From NCBI GenBank assembly GCA_963760375.1, contig CAVXCS010000007.1, forward strand, positions 744,001-808,000: 64,000 bases of DNA. Reading direction: 5' to 3'. Below, in pieces: positions 1 through 7,619 of the stretch. The position numbers were made by a program, and so were the translations under genes. The notes below the pieces were generated by a model that was not told the DNA's origin, made no database searches, and worked only from the letters and a program-made list of their open reading frames with translations. The DNA comes from Pelagihabitans sp963760375. Lineage in GTDB: Bacteria > Bacteroidota > Bacteroidia > Flavobacteriales > Flavobacteriaceae. How positions within the stretch are numbered: the stretch's first letter is position 1; each line of letters starts with the position of its first letter.

Positions 1-428
1 TTTTCGGCATTAAAATAGTTCTTCAATCTTTCTCGAAGAAAATATTCCCAGCCCGCAATGCAACTTGCTCTGGAGAAGGCAGGCATGTCTTGGGGGAAAG
101 TTTCAATACCTTCATTTGTTAATGTTAAAAGCGTTTTGTGCCCTATTTCAGACAGCAAAAAATCAGTCGTACCGATTCCGTCACATTCATCATAGGACCA
201 AATGTATTTTATTCTTTCGTTTTTCAGTACTTCCAATACTTCCCAAGTTGCGGTAAAAATTTGTTCATTTGAACCAATTTCAAATTTGGTTTTAAATCCG
301 ACTTTAGGTTCAAAATCCGGTATATTTTCAAAATACCACTTTTTCATCTCGTGTATGTCGGTAAGGGCGCTCCAAAGTTTTTCTTTGGAAGCGTTAAATA
401 AAACTTCTACCTGAATGTGATCTTTCAT
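1..428 (-). CDS. SRPBCC (AHSA1/START-like) domain protein, C-terminus cut off by the window edge
   Basis: The minus frame opens with ATG at 428 and stays open to base 1, so the C-terminus lies outside the window. The visible part is about 142 residues. It starts MKDHIQVEVLFNASKEKLW and continues with the pattern LTDIHEMKKWYF, F-x-PKVGFKTKFE and later LTLTNEG and WEYFLRERL near the end, all typical of the AHSA1 branch of the SRPBCC ligand-binding fold. Such proteins form a hydrophobic cavity and are often stress or activator-like proteins of unknown ligand. No signal peptide is seen, so it is probably cytoplasmic. Family assignment is by motif; function is unknown. Confidence 0.75.
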   Translation of the reverse strand, partial: MKDHIQVEVLFNASKEKLWSALTDIHEMKKWYFENIPDFEPKVGFKTKFEIGSNEQIFTATWEVLEVLKNERIKYIWSYDECDGIGTTDFLLSEIGHKTLLTLTNEGIETFPQDMPAFSRASCIAGWEYFLRERLKNYFNAE

Positions 429-619
429 CCGGTATTTATTTATTGTTATTTTAAGACTTCAGAACATGGAATACCCAATAAAAATAAATGCTTTTATGCT
501 GATTTGAATTCAGGACAAGGATTTTAGCAGGTATGCATGCACCAGCAATTTTTGTTATGTCTGGTTATGACTGGTTAGATTAAATTGATTTTGGTCCTTT
601 AAAGGTACCGGACTTTGTT

Positions 620-1024
620 TTATGGTAAAACACATCTGACGGTTCCTTTTATAACACAGCTCCTTTGAACCGTATTAAAAATAGTTCCAAATTTCTCGAT
701 ATTTTTTTTGAGCAGTTCGGCATTGATATCTGGCTGATGCGTATGGATCACCAATCGATATTCGATTTCATCCATTCTGGGCGGTTTTTCCAAACGGGTG
801 GCACTTACTTCAATAGCGGCATCGATATATTGGAATTTCATTAATTCAGAAAAACGCTCCACATTTTTAAGAATACAGGCAGCAAAGGAACTTAAAAATA
901 ATTCTGCCGGATTGGCCAAAGTGTCGACCGATTCTGCCGTAGTGCCAAATTTTATAAAGGTTTCTTTAATAGGGATGACCGCATTGTCTTTAGCATAAGA
1001 ATTTGCCTTGATACTATATTTCAT
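620..1024 (-). CDS. OsmC family protein
   Basis: A 134-residue protein with the OsmC/Ohr-like layout: an N-terminal beta region, a central helix beginning NPAELFLSSFAACILKNV with a cysteine at about residue 50, and a C-terminal strand with a second cysteine at about 122 (RSCVIKGT). Paired cysteines in these positions act as peroxidatic and resolving residues in the family, which reduces organic hydroperoxides; a third cysteine (130) lies near the end. The length matches the family. It stands alone with roughly 200-base gaps on each side. Whether it is an Ohr-type peroxidase or a YhfA-like relative cannot be settled from the sequence. Confidence 0.85.
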   Translation of the reverse strand: MKYSIKANSYAKDNAVIPIKETFIKFGTTAESVDTLANPAELFLSSFAACILKNVERFSELMKFQYIDAAIEVSATRLEKPPRMDEIEYRLVIHTHQPDINAELLKKNIEKFGTIFNTVQRSCVIKGTVRCVLP

Positions 1025-1227
1025 ACTTTCGAACTTTTTTAATTAACAGTTGTCTACCTCCCCAACCACTAAATACCTTCGCCTTCGTAATATTTCGAAT
1101 TTAATCGGATGATGCCATGTAGGTCCCAAAGATTGCAGCTGAAATCAATGGAATCCGGTAGGGGAATCCGATTCGAAATGCTTTATAGTCGCTGTATATA
1201 TTTCAGTTTGTTAAGGCTTCGCACCCA

Positions 1228-2073
1228 CTATTTTTCACCATATATGACCAGTGCACTAGAGTCAATCGTAACATTGCCCTCAGGATATTTGTTGTGCACG
1301 ATTTCCAATACTTCATTTTTTATTTTTTGTTGCATCGCTCCATCTGCCTTGCTCAGGGCTGCAACGAACGGTGCAGCTATGTCGGTCATCATAGACCAAT
1401 ACACCTCCGCCGTGCCACAATGCAATTTACTTCCAATTTCTTTTTCGGAAGTCTTCTTAAAACCTGCTTTTTGCAATACCTCCTGCAATAGTCCGCTCTT
1501 GGCACAGCGGAACATACCTGGGGCCTCCGTGGAAGTTGCGGGCAATTGCATATTTCTGTTGATTGTTCCTCCTATTGCGGTCACCCAAAAATTTTTTTCC
1601 GGGACATTCCATACAGCGGTCGAGATTCTTCCGCCTGGTTTAAGTACACGAAACATTTCTTCGGCGGCCATTTGCATGTCCGGGAAAAACATAAAGCCAA
1701 AACGACAACTGATTGCGTCAAATGTATTGTCTGGAAATGGAAGTTCGCAAACATCGCAAACTTTGAATTCGACATTGGCTAAGCCTTTTTTGGAGGCATG
1801 TTCCCTTGCTATTTTCAGCATTTCTTCAGAAAGGTCGGCAAGCATCACTTTTCCACCTTGCAGTTTTGAGGCAATCGTCAATCCCGGCTCTCCCGTTCCA
1901 GAAGCCACATCCAATACCGTGGCACCCTCTTTTAGTTTAAGTTGCCGTATGATCTCATTTCCCATCGGCTTAATGAAATCCATTGTGAGGTCATCCCATT
2001 TTTTCCATCCCGGAGAAAATTTGTTCCATGAAGCTCTTTGTTGCTCGCGGATCTCTTGAAGTTGAAGTTCCAT
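1228..2073 (-). CDS. class I SAM-dependent methyltransferase (UbiE/COQ5-like)
   Basis: A 281-residue protein with a Rossmann methyltransferase core. Motif I is VLDVASGTGEPG at about residues 53-64, followed by the acidic loop LADLSEEML, the post-I segment VCDVCELPFPDNTFDAI and the LKPGGR motif near residue 145. These are hallmarks of Methyltransf_11/UbiE-type enzymes acting on small molecules. The C-terminal third is not family-diagnostic, and the substrate is unknown. It is transcribed away from ssb, with a 311-base divergent intergenic region. No signal peptide, so cytoplasmic. It is not in an obvious menaquinone context, so UbiE itself is unlikely. Confidence 0.85.
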   Translation of the reverse strand: MELQLQEIREQQRASWNKFSPGWKKWDDLTMDFIKPMGNEIIRQLKLKEGATVLDVASGTGEPGLTIASKLQGGKVMLADLSEEMLKIAREHASKKGLANVEFKVCDVCELPFPDNTFDAISCRFGFMFFPDMQMAAEEMFRVLKPGGRISTAVWNVPEKNFWVTAIGGTINRNMQLPATSTEAPGMFRCAKSGLLQEVLQKAGFKKTSEKEIGSKLHCGTAEVYWSMMTDIAAPFVAALSKADGAMQQKIKNEVLEIVHNKYPEGNVTIDSSALVIYGEK

Positions 2074-2248
2074 TTTTTAGGGTGTTTTATGAAGTATTAT
2101 AATGCTATCTGTAGGCTTTTAGATAAGTATATGCAATACGTTGAATATGGGTTAAAATGAAAAACACTATTAAAATTACGCTTTTTTTGAAGACAAAGGC
2201 TATTTTAACTAATATTTAAAATACTGAAAAACAAGATAATAAAAGTTT

Positions 2249-2275
2249 ACAAACGACTACAAACGGAAACAAACG
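2249..2275. repeat. three phased ACAAACG direct repeats upstream of ssb
   Basis: ACAAACG occurs at 2249-2255, 2259-2265 and 2269-2275, separated by exactly 10 bases, about one helical turn. The array lies 43-69 bases upstream of the ssb promoter box, a place where an activator could bind one face of the helix. Repeats and spacing are seen directly; a regulatory role is inference. Confidence 0.45.
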
Positions 2276-2317
2276 AAAGTAATTATTTTCCAACCGAATA
2301 CTTTTTATAGCGGGTTC

Positions 2318-2325
2318 TATGTTTG
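2318..2325 (+). promoter_or_regulatory. Bacteroidota -7 promoter box for ssb
   Basis: TATGTTTG matches the TAnnTTTG consensus of the primary sigma factor of Bacteroidota. It sits 59 bases before the ssb ATG. No good -33 TTG/TTTG is seen at the expected distance. Confidence 0.4.
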
Positions 2326-2384
2326 TGGTGTCGGATCAAGGAGGTTCGATGGCATCAATTGTTTAACCTATAAAATTTAGTAAA

Positions 2385-2717
2385 ATGAACGCCATTAAAA
2401 ACAGAGTACAGTTGATTGGTAACTTGGGCCAAGATCCAGAAATCGTAAACATGGATAACGGGGGCAAGCTCGCCAAATTTTCCATCGCTACCAGCGAAAC
2501 CTACAAGAACGCCAAGGGCGAAAAAGTGGAGGATACCCAATGGCACAATGTCGTCGCCTGGGGTAAGACCGCCGAAATCGTGGAGAATTTCCTCACCAAG
2601 GGAAAACAGGTCGCGGTGGAAGGGAAACTGGTCCACCGGTCTTATGAGACCAAAGAAGGGGAAAAACGGTACATCACCGAAGTCAAGTGCAATGAACTGC
2701 TGATGCTCGGCAAGTGA
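2385..2717 (+). CDS. ssb: single-stranded DNA-binding protein, short form
   Basis: A 110-residue protein made up almost entirely of an OB-fold. It starts MNAIKNRVQLIGNLGQDPEI and has the conserved segments KLAKFSIATSE, WHNVVAWGKTAEI, FLTKGKQVAVEGKL and the final strand YITEVKCNELLML. It binds single-stranded DNA in replication, recombination and repair. Unlike the main bacterial SSB it lacks the long linker and the acidic tip ending in DDDIPF, which recruits partner proteins; it ends shortly after the OB-fold. This suggests a specialised second SSB, although the short form is common in Flavobacteriia. It is followed directly by an intrinsic terminator, so it is monocistronic. Confidence 0.95.
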   Translation: MNAIKNRVQLIGNLGQDPEIVNMDNGGKLAKFSIATSETYKNAKGEKVEDTQWHNVVAWGKTAEIVENFLTKGKQVAVEGKLVHRSYETKEGEKRYITEVKCNELLMLGK

Positions 2718-2739
2718 CCCGGTCACCTGACCCATGAAA

Positions 2740-2767
2740 GCCCCGCTCGAAACAGCGGGGTTTTTTT
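2740..2767 (+). terminator. rho-independent terminator after ssb
   Basis: A perfect 7-bp stem CCCCGCT / AGCGGGG with a 6-base loop is followed by a run of seven T. It starts 23 bases after the ssb stop. On the minus strand the hairpin also follows the haloperoxidase gene, but without a good U tract. Confidence 0.9.
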
Positions 2768-2788
2768 GCAGGGGAGTCCTAAGATTTG

Positions 2789-4117
2789 TTACTCTTTTTC
2801 CAGCTTGATGGTTTCAAGCACGTACCGGCCCACCTGCTGCCCCTGTCGGATGCCCAGGTCTATGGCAGGGCGATAATGGATGCCCCCGTACAACCTGCTG
2901 ATGGCGGCTTCCTGGGAGGCTTGGTTGAAGGAGGCAAAACTCCGTACCGGTAGTCCGTAAGGGACCTCCGTAGCATCAACAAAGGCATAATCGTCCCCAA
3001 AAAAATGTGTGAGAATGGTCGCGGCAGCATTGGAGGCCACACTGTGTCCCGAGGTATGCTCCGGGAAGGCAGGTGTCTGTAGAATGGGGGCCCATTCAGG
3101 ATCGATGTATCTGTTGATATAGGTCTCGGGCCGGGTGAGGTTGCTCTTAAATTTTTGGTCCCAACAACTGATGAAGCCATCGGCCACCGCAATGGCGACC
3201 AAAGACATGGTTTCGGCCGAGGGTACCGCTTTCACCTTTTGGTCTTCCAAAACCTGTGCGGCAATGTGTATCCAATGTCCGCCGGGCGAAATTTGCTGTT
3301 GAAAATACATCACATGGCCATTGGTATGCGAGATATTGGGATTGCAGTCCCAGAACTTGGCGATTTCGATCTTGCTCGAATCGAGTTTTACCACGGTTTC
3401 ATAGACTTCCAAAGCATCCTTATAAAACTGTGAATCCGTATCGGTATCGAAAGGGGTCGGGAGTCCTGGATCGAATTGGCCTGCCGAGTCGAGCGCGAAG
3501 GGCCTAATTGTATTCCAGTGCGGCTCGATGGCCTCCATATAATCTGGAGGGGTAGGGCGCCAGCGGCCGGGATCGTCGTTAACACTGTATCTCGGCAGGG
3601 CGGTACGCCTCAAATAGCCGTCGTTGCGTGCCCAGACCAAGATCTCGGATGCCAAACGTTCCCCAAAGGCTACCGAATTTACATAAGTTTTTTCATCGAT
3701 TCCAATGGCCTTTACTTCCCCGAGCATCTTTTGCTCCATTTGTTCTACCTTTTCCATATCAAAGACAAGGGCTTCGGCCACATTGGTGAAGGCGACCAGG
3801 GAAACCAAAGGAAAATAATAGGATTTGTCCTTTTCGGGCATCGGCAATTTTTCGAGGCCGTTCAATTGGCCCGCATAGGAAACCTTTGTCGAATCGATAA
3901 AACGTATGCCCTCATAAGCGGCGATATTGCTATAGGCGTAAATGCGGCTCGCCACGGGTGGCGTAAAGATATCCGCAACGATCACATCGGTGAGCATGCG
4001 ATTGAACCTGGGCAGGCTCCCTTCAAAATAGGCATCCAATTGCCCTCGATCTTCCTTGGGACCACAGGCCAGGAACATCATGGACAGCAACACCAAAAAT
4101 TTACCGGTTCCCCTCAT
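2789..4117 (-). CDS. vanadium-dependent haloperoxidase / PAP2-superfamily lipoprotein
   Basis: A 442-residue protein with the three active-site motifs of vanadium haloperoxidases and acid phosphatases: K322-x6-R329-P (KFKSNLTRP), S-G-H358-S, and S-R408-x5-H414 (SRLYGGIHY). In the chloroperoxidase these residues bind vanadate, with the last histidine coordinating vanadium. The family oxidises halide with peroxide, although some members are phosphatases. The chosen ATG at 4117 gives a lipoprotein signal MRGTGKFLVLLSMMFLAC with cysteine 18; the -3 residue is Phe, so the lipobox is loose. Starts at 4144 or 4180 are possible but overlap the upstream gene further. The chosen start overlaps the FG-GAP gene by 17 bases, which implies translational coupling. 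Halide and substrate are unknown. Confidence 0.85.
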   Translation of the reverse strand: MRGTGKFLVLLSMMFLACGPKEDRGQLDAYFEGSLPRFNRMLTDVIVADIFTPPVASRIYAYSNIAAYEGIRFIDSTKVSYAGQLNGLEKLPMPEKDKSYYFPLVSLVAFTNVAEALVFDMEKVEQMEQKMLGEVKAIGIDEKTYVNSVAFGERLASEILVWARNDGYLRRTALPRYSVNDDPGRWRPTPPDYMEAIEPHWNTIRPFALDSAGQFDPGLPTPFDTDTDSQFYKDALEVYETVVKLDSSKIEIAKFWDCNPNISHTNGHVMYFQQQISPGGHWIHIAAQVLEDQKVKAVPSAETMSLVAIAVADGFISCWDQKFKSNLTRPETYINRYIDPEWAPILQTPAFPEHTSGHSVASNAAATILTHFFGDDYAFVDATEVPYGLPVRSFASFNQASQEAAISRLYGGIHYRPAIDLGIRQGQQVGRYVLETIKLEKE

Positions 4118-7100
4118 TTGAATATACTGTTTTTGAAGTTCCATTATTGTAGAACATCTTAATTTCCTTGATATGGTCATTAATCGGAATTTGCTTCGAC
4201 TGCTGCGAAAGGTAACCCGAGCCGTTATAAAATTCCAATTTATATTTTTTACCGTCGGCGTCGGTCACTTCTGCAGACTGCGCCTCTTCCGGGACTTCCA
4301 ACCTTTGATTCTCCGGAGCTTTGATTAGGTTTTCAAAGAGCTTCAGCGGCCCGTCGTTACCGGCGGTCATCACATAGGTGTTCCCCTCGCCACCGTACAT
4401 CAATGCGAGACCACTTCCATCGGAATCCTGTTCGAAGCCAGAGGTCGTCCAGCCTACTTTTTCAAAGGTGCCGTCGCCCTTGCCCTTCCACAAAAGGCCC
4501 ATAAAGGCATCATAGCGCCCTGTGGAGGCTTCGGTGGCATAGGAATTGCCCGTGAGCAATACATCTTGCTTGCCATCTTGGTCGAAGTCAGCGACCAAGA
4601 TGCCCTCCACCGGGGCCACTTGTGCCTCAAGGGGCAACGTTCTCAGTTCAAACCTGCCCTCACCCAGATTTTCGAGATAGCTACTTGTAAAATTATGGCT
4701 TTTTACAATATAGGCCGATTCGATCTCCTGGGGCATAAACGATTTATCAAAATTGGATTCCGCGTAGGACTCATAAGTTTTGAACCTTGAGCGCATCGCG
4801 CTGATCTGGCCGATGATCTCATCCCGGGAATGTGCCAAATGGTTTTCCCCATCCAAAAAATAACACATGATGGGATCGATGCGCCCATCTTTGTCATAGT
4901 CGCTGGCATATATGCAAAGCGGTTCAGTTGCGGAAGCGGTGTATTTTGTATTCAATCCAAGATTGCCCAGGATATAATCGGTATCCCCATCCCGGTCAAA
5001 ATCCCCGCCAGAGATACTGTTCCACCAACCCTCTGTTTTAGTAAGCCCCGTACTATCGCCCACCAAGGCCAATTGTCCCTTATCGTTATGGAAAAAGGTG
5101 AGGGGCATGAATTCGCCGACCACGATAAGGTCGGTCCAGCCGTCGTTGTCATAATCGGTCCAAAGTGCGGAAGTGACCATGGTGAGTTGGTCCCAACCTT
5201 GGATATTGTCGCCTATGTCCCCAAATTTTGCGTCCCCGGTGGTCCGGTTCGATCGGTTTTCAAGAAGATAGCTTTTTGCCGGCATGGGATAGCGGCCGGG
5301 ATCTAACCGGCCCCCGACGAAGAGGTCAATATCGCCATCTTTATCATAATCGGCGCCCACCACACAGGAACCACTGACATTCATTTCGGGAAGGGCGTTG
5401 GAAATGTCCAGCATGCCGCTGCCATCATTAAGGTAGAGCCGGTCTTGGTATGCCCTCGGGTCCTGGGGGGCCAAAACCCCACCGCTCACGACATACAGGT
5501 CATCAAAGCCATCGCCATTGGCGTCAAAGAACAGACAGCCCATATCTTCAAATTTGGGATCGGAACCTTCCCTGGTTTCGAAGCCGCCGCCGCTTTTTTG
5601 AATGAAAAACTGCCCCGCTTGCCCGGCAGCTCCCCCGACATAAAAGTCTTCAAGTCCATCGTCGTTAAGATCGCCCACCGCGATGCCAGGGCCGTTACGG
5701 GAATGCATATGGGGTAAAATGGGCTGTAGCTTAAAGTCGACCAGATTATCTTCGCGATGCACGAAGGCGATGCCCAGACTATCGGTCAAATCGCGGAACC
5801 AAGTGGGACGTACGATCGCCGCATCGGAAGCCTCAAGGTGTACCGCATCGGCCTGGTCGAGCACCAGCAGTTGATTGGCGGCCAGGTCGCGTTTCAGTTC
5901 ATAGGAGCCATCGGGCCACCAGATTTCCAGGCTATCGACCCTTTTATGCCGCCCAAGTCCGAAGTGCACTATGGGATCGACACTGGACTCATAACCACGA
6001 CTTAGATAATGCTGATCATACTGATGATTTCCTTCGGCTCTGATTTTAATTTTTGCCCCAATACCCTCCAGATTGTTGGCTTTGCCTTTGAGCTTCAACC
6101 GAAGAAAATGATTGTCTTTATTACGGTCCGATAAATTTTGATAGACAAAGGCCTGTTGGTTCACATTGTTCACCAAGAGATCAAGATCACCGTCATTGTC
6201 GAGGTCTGCGAAGGCGGCCCCATTGGAACAGCTCGATTCCCTGAAGCCCCATGATTCGGTGACCTTTTCGAAAGTGGCATCCCCTTTGTTGCGATAAGCG
6301 TAGTTGACCAGGTCGGCCTTGGGCAATTCCCTTATGGATTCCAATTTACGGGCGATTTTGGACTGGGCTTCCCCCAGGGGATTGTCGTAGATATTTTGGT
6401 AATGGATGTAGTCGAGATTGCCCAGGTCCCTGAGAAAACCATTGGTCACATAGAGGTCTTTCAGGCCGTCATTGTCGTAATCGGCCAAAAGGGGGCTCCA
6501 GCTCCAATCGGTACTGCTCACCCCGGCCAAAAAGCCCACTTCACTGAATTTCCCGCCTCCTTGGTTGATCTGTAGGGTGTTTCTACTGTACTGCGGATTG
6601 TATCCTGCCTGCAACATCATTTGGAAACGATCGTATCCTGTTGAGGAAATGATGAGTTTTTGCCGTTTGTTGTCTTCCGGGCGCATGTCGAGCACCATGA
6701 TATCGGGGTCGCCATTATTGTCGATATCGGCCACATCGTTGCCCATCCCGGCATAGGAGGTGTGTTTGATATGGTCGGTAATTTCGTCCCTGAAAGTGCC
6801 GTCTTTTTGATTGATGTACATAATATCATTGCCGATAAAATCGTTGGAGACATAGACATCGGGCCAAGAGTCACCATTGATATCGGAGACCGCCACGCCC
6901 AGGCCATACCCTTCCACCAAGATTCCGGCGGATATGGAAATATCCACGAAGTGGCCATTGCCCTCATTTCTGTACAGCCGGTCATTGTTCACCGATTCCC
7001 CATTGAGTTCCCGAGGCTTGCTCACGTTCACTTTATATTCGTACGCTGCGGGGTTCACCAAGAGGTACATGTCGAGATCACCATCTTTGTCATAATCAAA

Positions 7101-7619
7101 AAAAGCGGCCTGCATGCTCTGTCGGGTATCTGCAAGGCCATATTCCTTTGCCTTTTCGGAAAAGGTGCCATCACCGTTATTGACATACAGCATATTCGCC
7201 CTTTCAGATTCCCGACCACCTCCTGAAACGCATACGTATATATCGAGATACCCGTCTTGGTTAATGTCGACCATGGTTGCCCCCGTACCCCAGCGCGAAT
7301 TCAAGAGACCCGATTTTTCGGTGATGTCCTCGAATTGCAGTCCCCCTTTATTGCGGTACAGCCTTCCCGATAACATATTGCCGCTAAAGTAAACGTCGAT
7401 CAGGCCATCATTGTCGATATCGCCCACTGCTACTCCGGCCCCTGTGTAAATATTCATGTATTCGAACACATTGATGCTATCGTTTTCAATGATGGTATTT
7501 TCAAAATCGATGCCTGTTTTCCCAGCATCCAAAAGTTGGAAGCGTGCCGTACGGTCTGGCCCGCATGAAACGAACATGCAGGCAAGTATGACGGTCAAAA
7601 CGGTGCTTTGATACTTCAT
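4101..7619 (-). CDS. FG-GAP/VCBS repeat lipoprotein with central ASPIC/UnbV domain (CRTAC1-like), copy 2
   Basis: A 1172-residue putative surface lipoprotein (signal ending FVSC, cysteine 19). It carries 14 DxDxDG-type calcium loops of FG-GAP/VCBS repeats in two groups of seven, for example DIDNDGLIDVYF and DYDKDGDLDMYL in the first half, DLNDDGLEDFYV and DFDQDGKQDVLL in the second. Between them, at about 510-600, lies an ASPIC/UnbV domain recognisable from GIGAKIKI, HFGLG and IWWPDG. Two seven-bladed propellers bridged by ASPIC is the inferred fold. FG-GAP propellers bind ligands or partner proteins; no catalytic site is evident. It overlaps its upstream paralogue by ATGA and the downstream haloperoxidase by 17 bases, so the three are a tight operon. 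Confidence 0.88.
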   Translation of the reverse strand: MKYQSTVLTVILACMFVSCGPDRTARFQLLDAGKTGIDFENTIIENDSINVFEYMNIYTGAGVAVGDIDNDGLIDVYFSGNMLSGRLYRNKGGLQFEDITEKSGLLNSRWGTGATMVDINQDGYLDIYVCVSGGGRESERANMLYVNNGDGTFSEKAKEYGLADTRQSMQAAFFDYDKDGDLDMYLLVNPAAYEYKVNVSKPRELNGESVNNDRLYRNEGNGHFVDISISAGILVEGYGLGVAVSDINGDSWPDVYVSNDFIGNDIMYINQKDGTFRDEITDHIKHTSYAGMGNDVADIDNNGDPDIMVLDMRPEDNKRQKLIISSTGYDRFQMMLQAGYNPQYSRNTLQINQGGGKFSEVGFLAGVSSTDWSWSPLLADYDNDGLKDLYVTNGFLRDLGNLDYIHYQNIYDNPLGEAQSKIARKLESIRELPKADLVNYAYRNKGDATFEKVTESWGFRESSCSNGAAFADLDNDGDLDLLVNNVNQQAFVYQNLSDRNKDNHFLRLKLKGKANNLEGIGAKIKIRAEGNHQYDQHYLSRGYESSVDPIVHFGLGRHKRVDSLEIWWPDGSYELKRDLAANQLLVLDQADAVHLEASDAAIVRPTWFRDLTDSLGIAFVHREDNLVDFKLQPILPHMHSRNGPGIAVGDLNDDGLEDFYVGGAAGQAGQFFIQKSGGGFETREGSDPKFEDMGCLFFDANGDGFDDLYVVSGGVLAPQDPRAYQDRLYLNDGSGMLDISNALPEMNVSGSCVVGADYDKDGDIDLFVGGRLDPGRYPMPAKSYLLENRSNRTTGDAKFGDIGDNIQGWDQLTMVTSALWTDYDNDGWTDLIVVGEFMPLTFFHNDKGQLALVGDSTGLTKTEGWWNSISGGDFDRDGDTDYILGNLGLNTKYTASATEPLCIYASDYDKDGRIDPIMCYFLDGENHLAHSRDEIIGQISAMRSRFKTYESYAESNFDKSFMPQEIESAYIVKSHNFTSSYLENLGEGRFELRTLPLEAQVAPVEGILVADFDQDGKQDVLLTGNSYATEASTGRYDAFMGLLWKGKGDGTFEKVGWTTSGFEQDSDGSGLALMYGGEGNTYVMTAGNDGPLKLFENLIKAPENQRLEVPEEAQSAEVTDADGKKYKLEFYNGSGYLSQQSKQIPINDHIKEIKMFYNNGTSKTVYSNEGNR

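Larger units (their letters stand above)
2074..2384. other. divergent intergenic region between the methyltransferase and ssb
   Basis: There is no credible ORF in these 311 bases. The region is AT-rich and holds three copies of ACAAACG at an exact 10-base period (2249, 2259, 2269) and a TAnnTTTG promoter box at 2318-2325 facing ssb. It must contain promoters for both flanking genes; a minus-strand box is not clear. Confidence 0.6.

Noticed and set aside
1109..2059. Plus-strand ORF of 316 codons
   Set aside because: Lies opposite the methyltransferase gene, which has clear SAM motifs; the antisense product shows no domain and is a codon-bias shadow.
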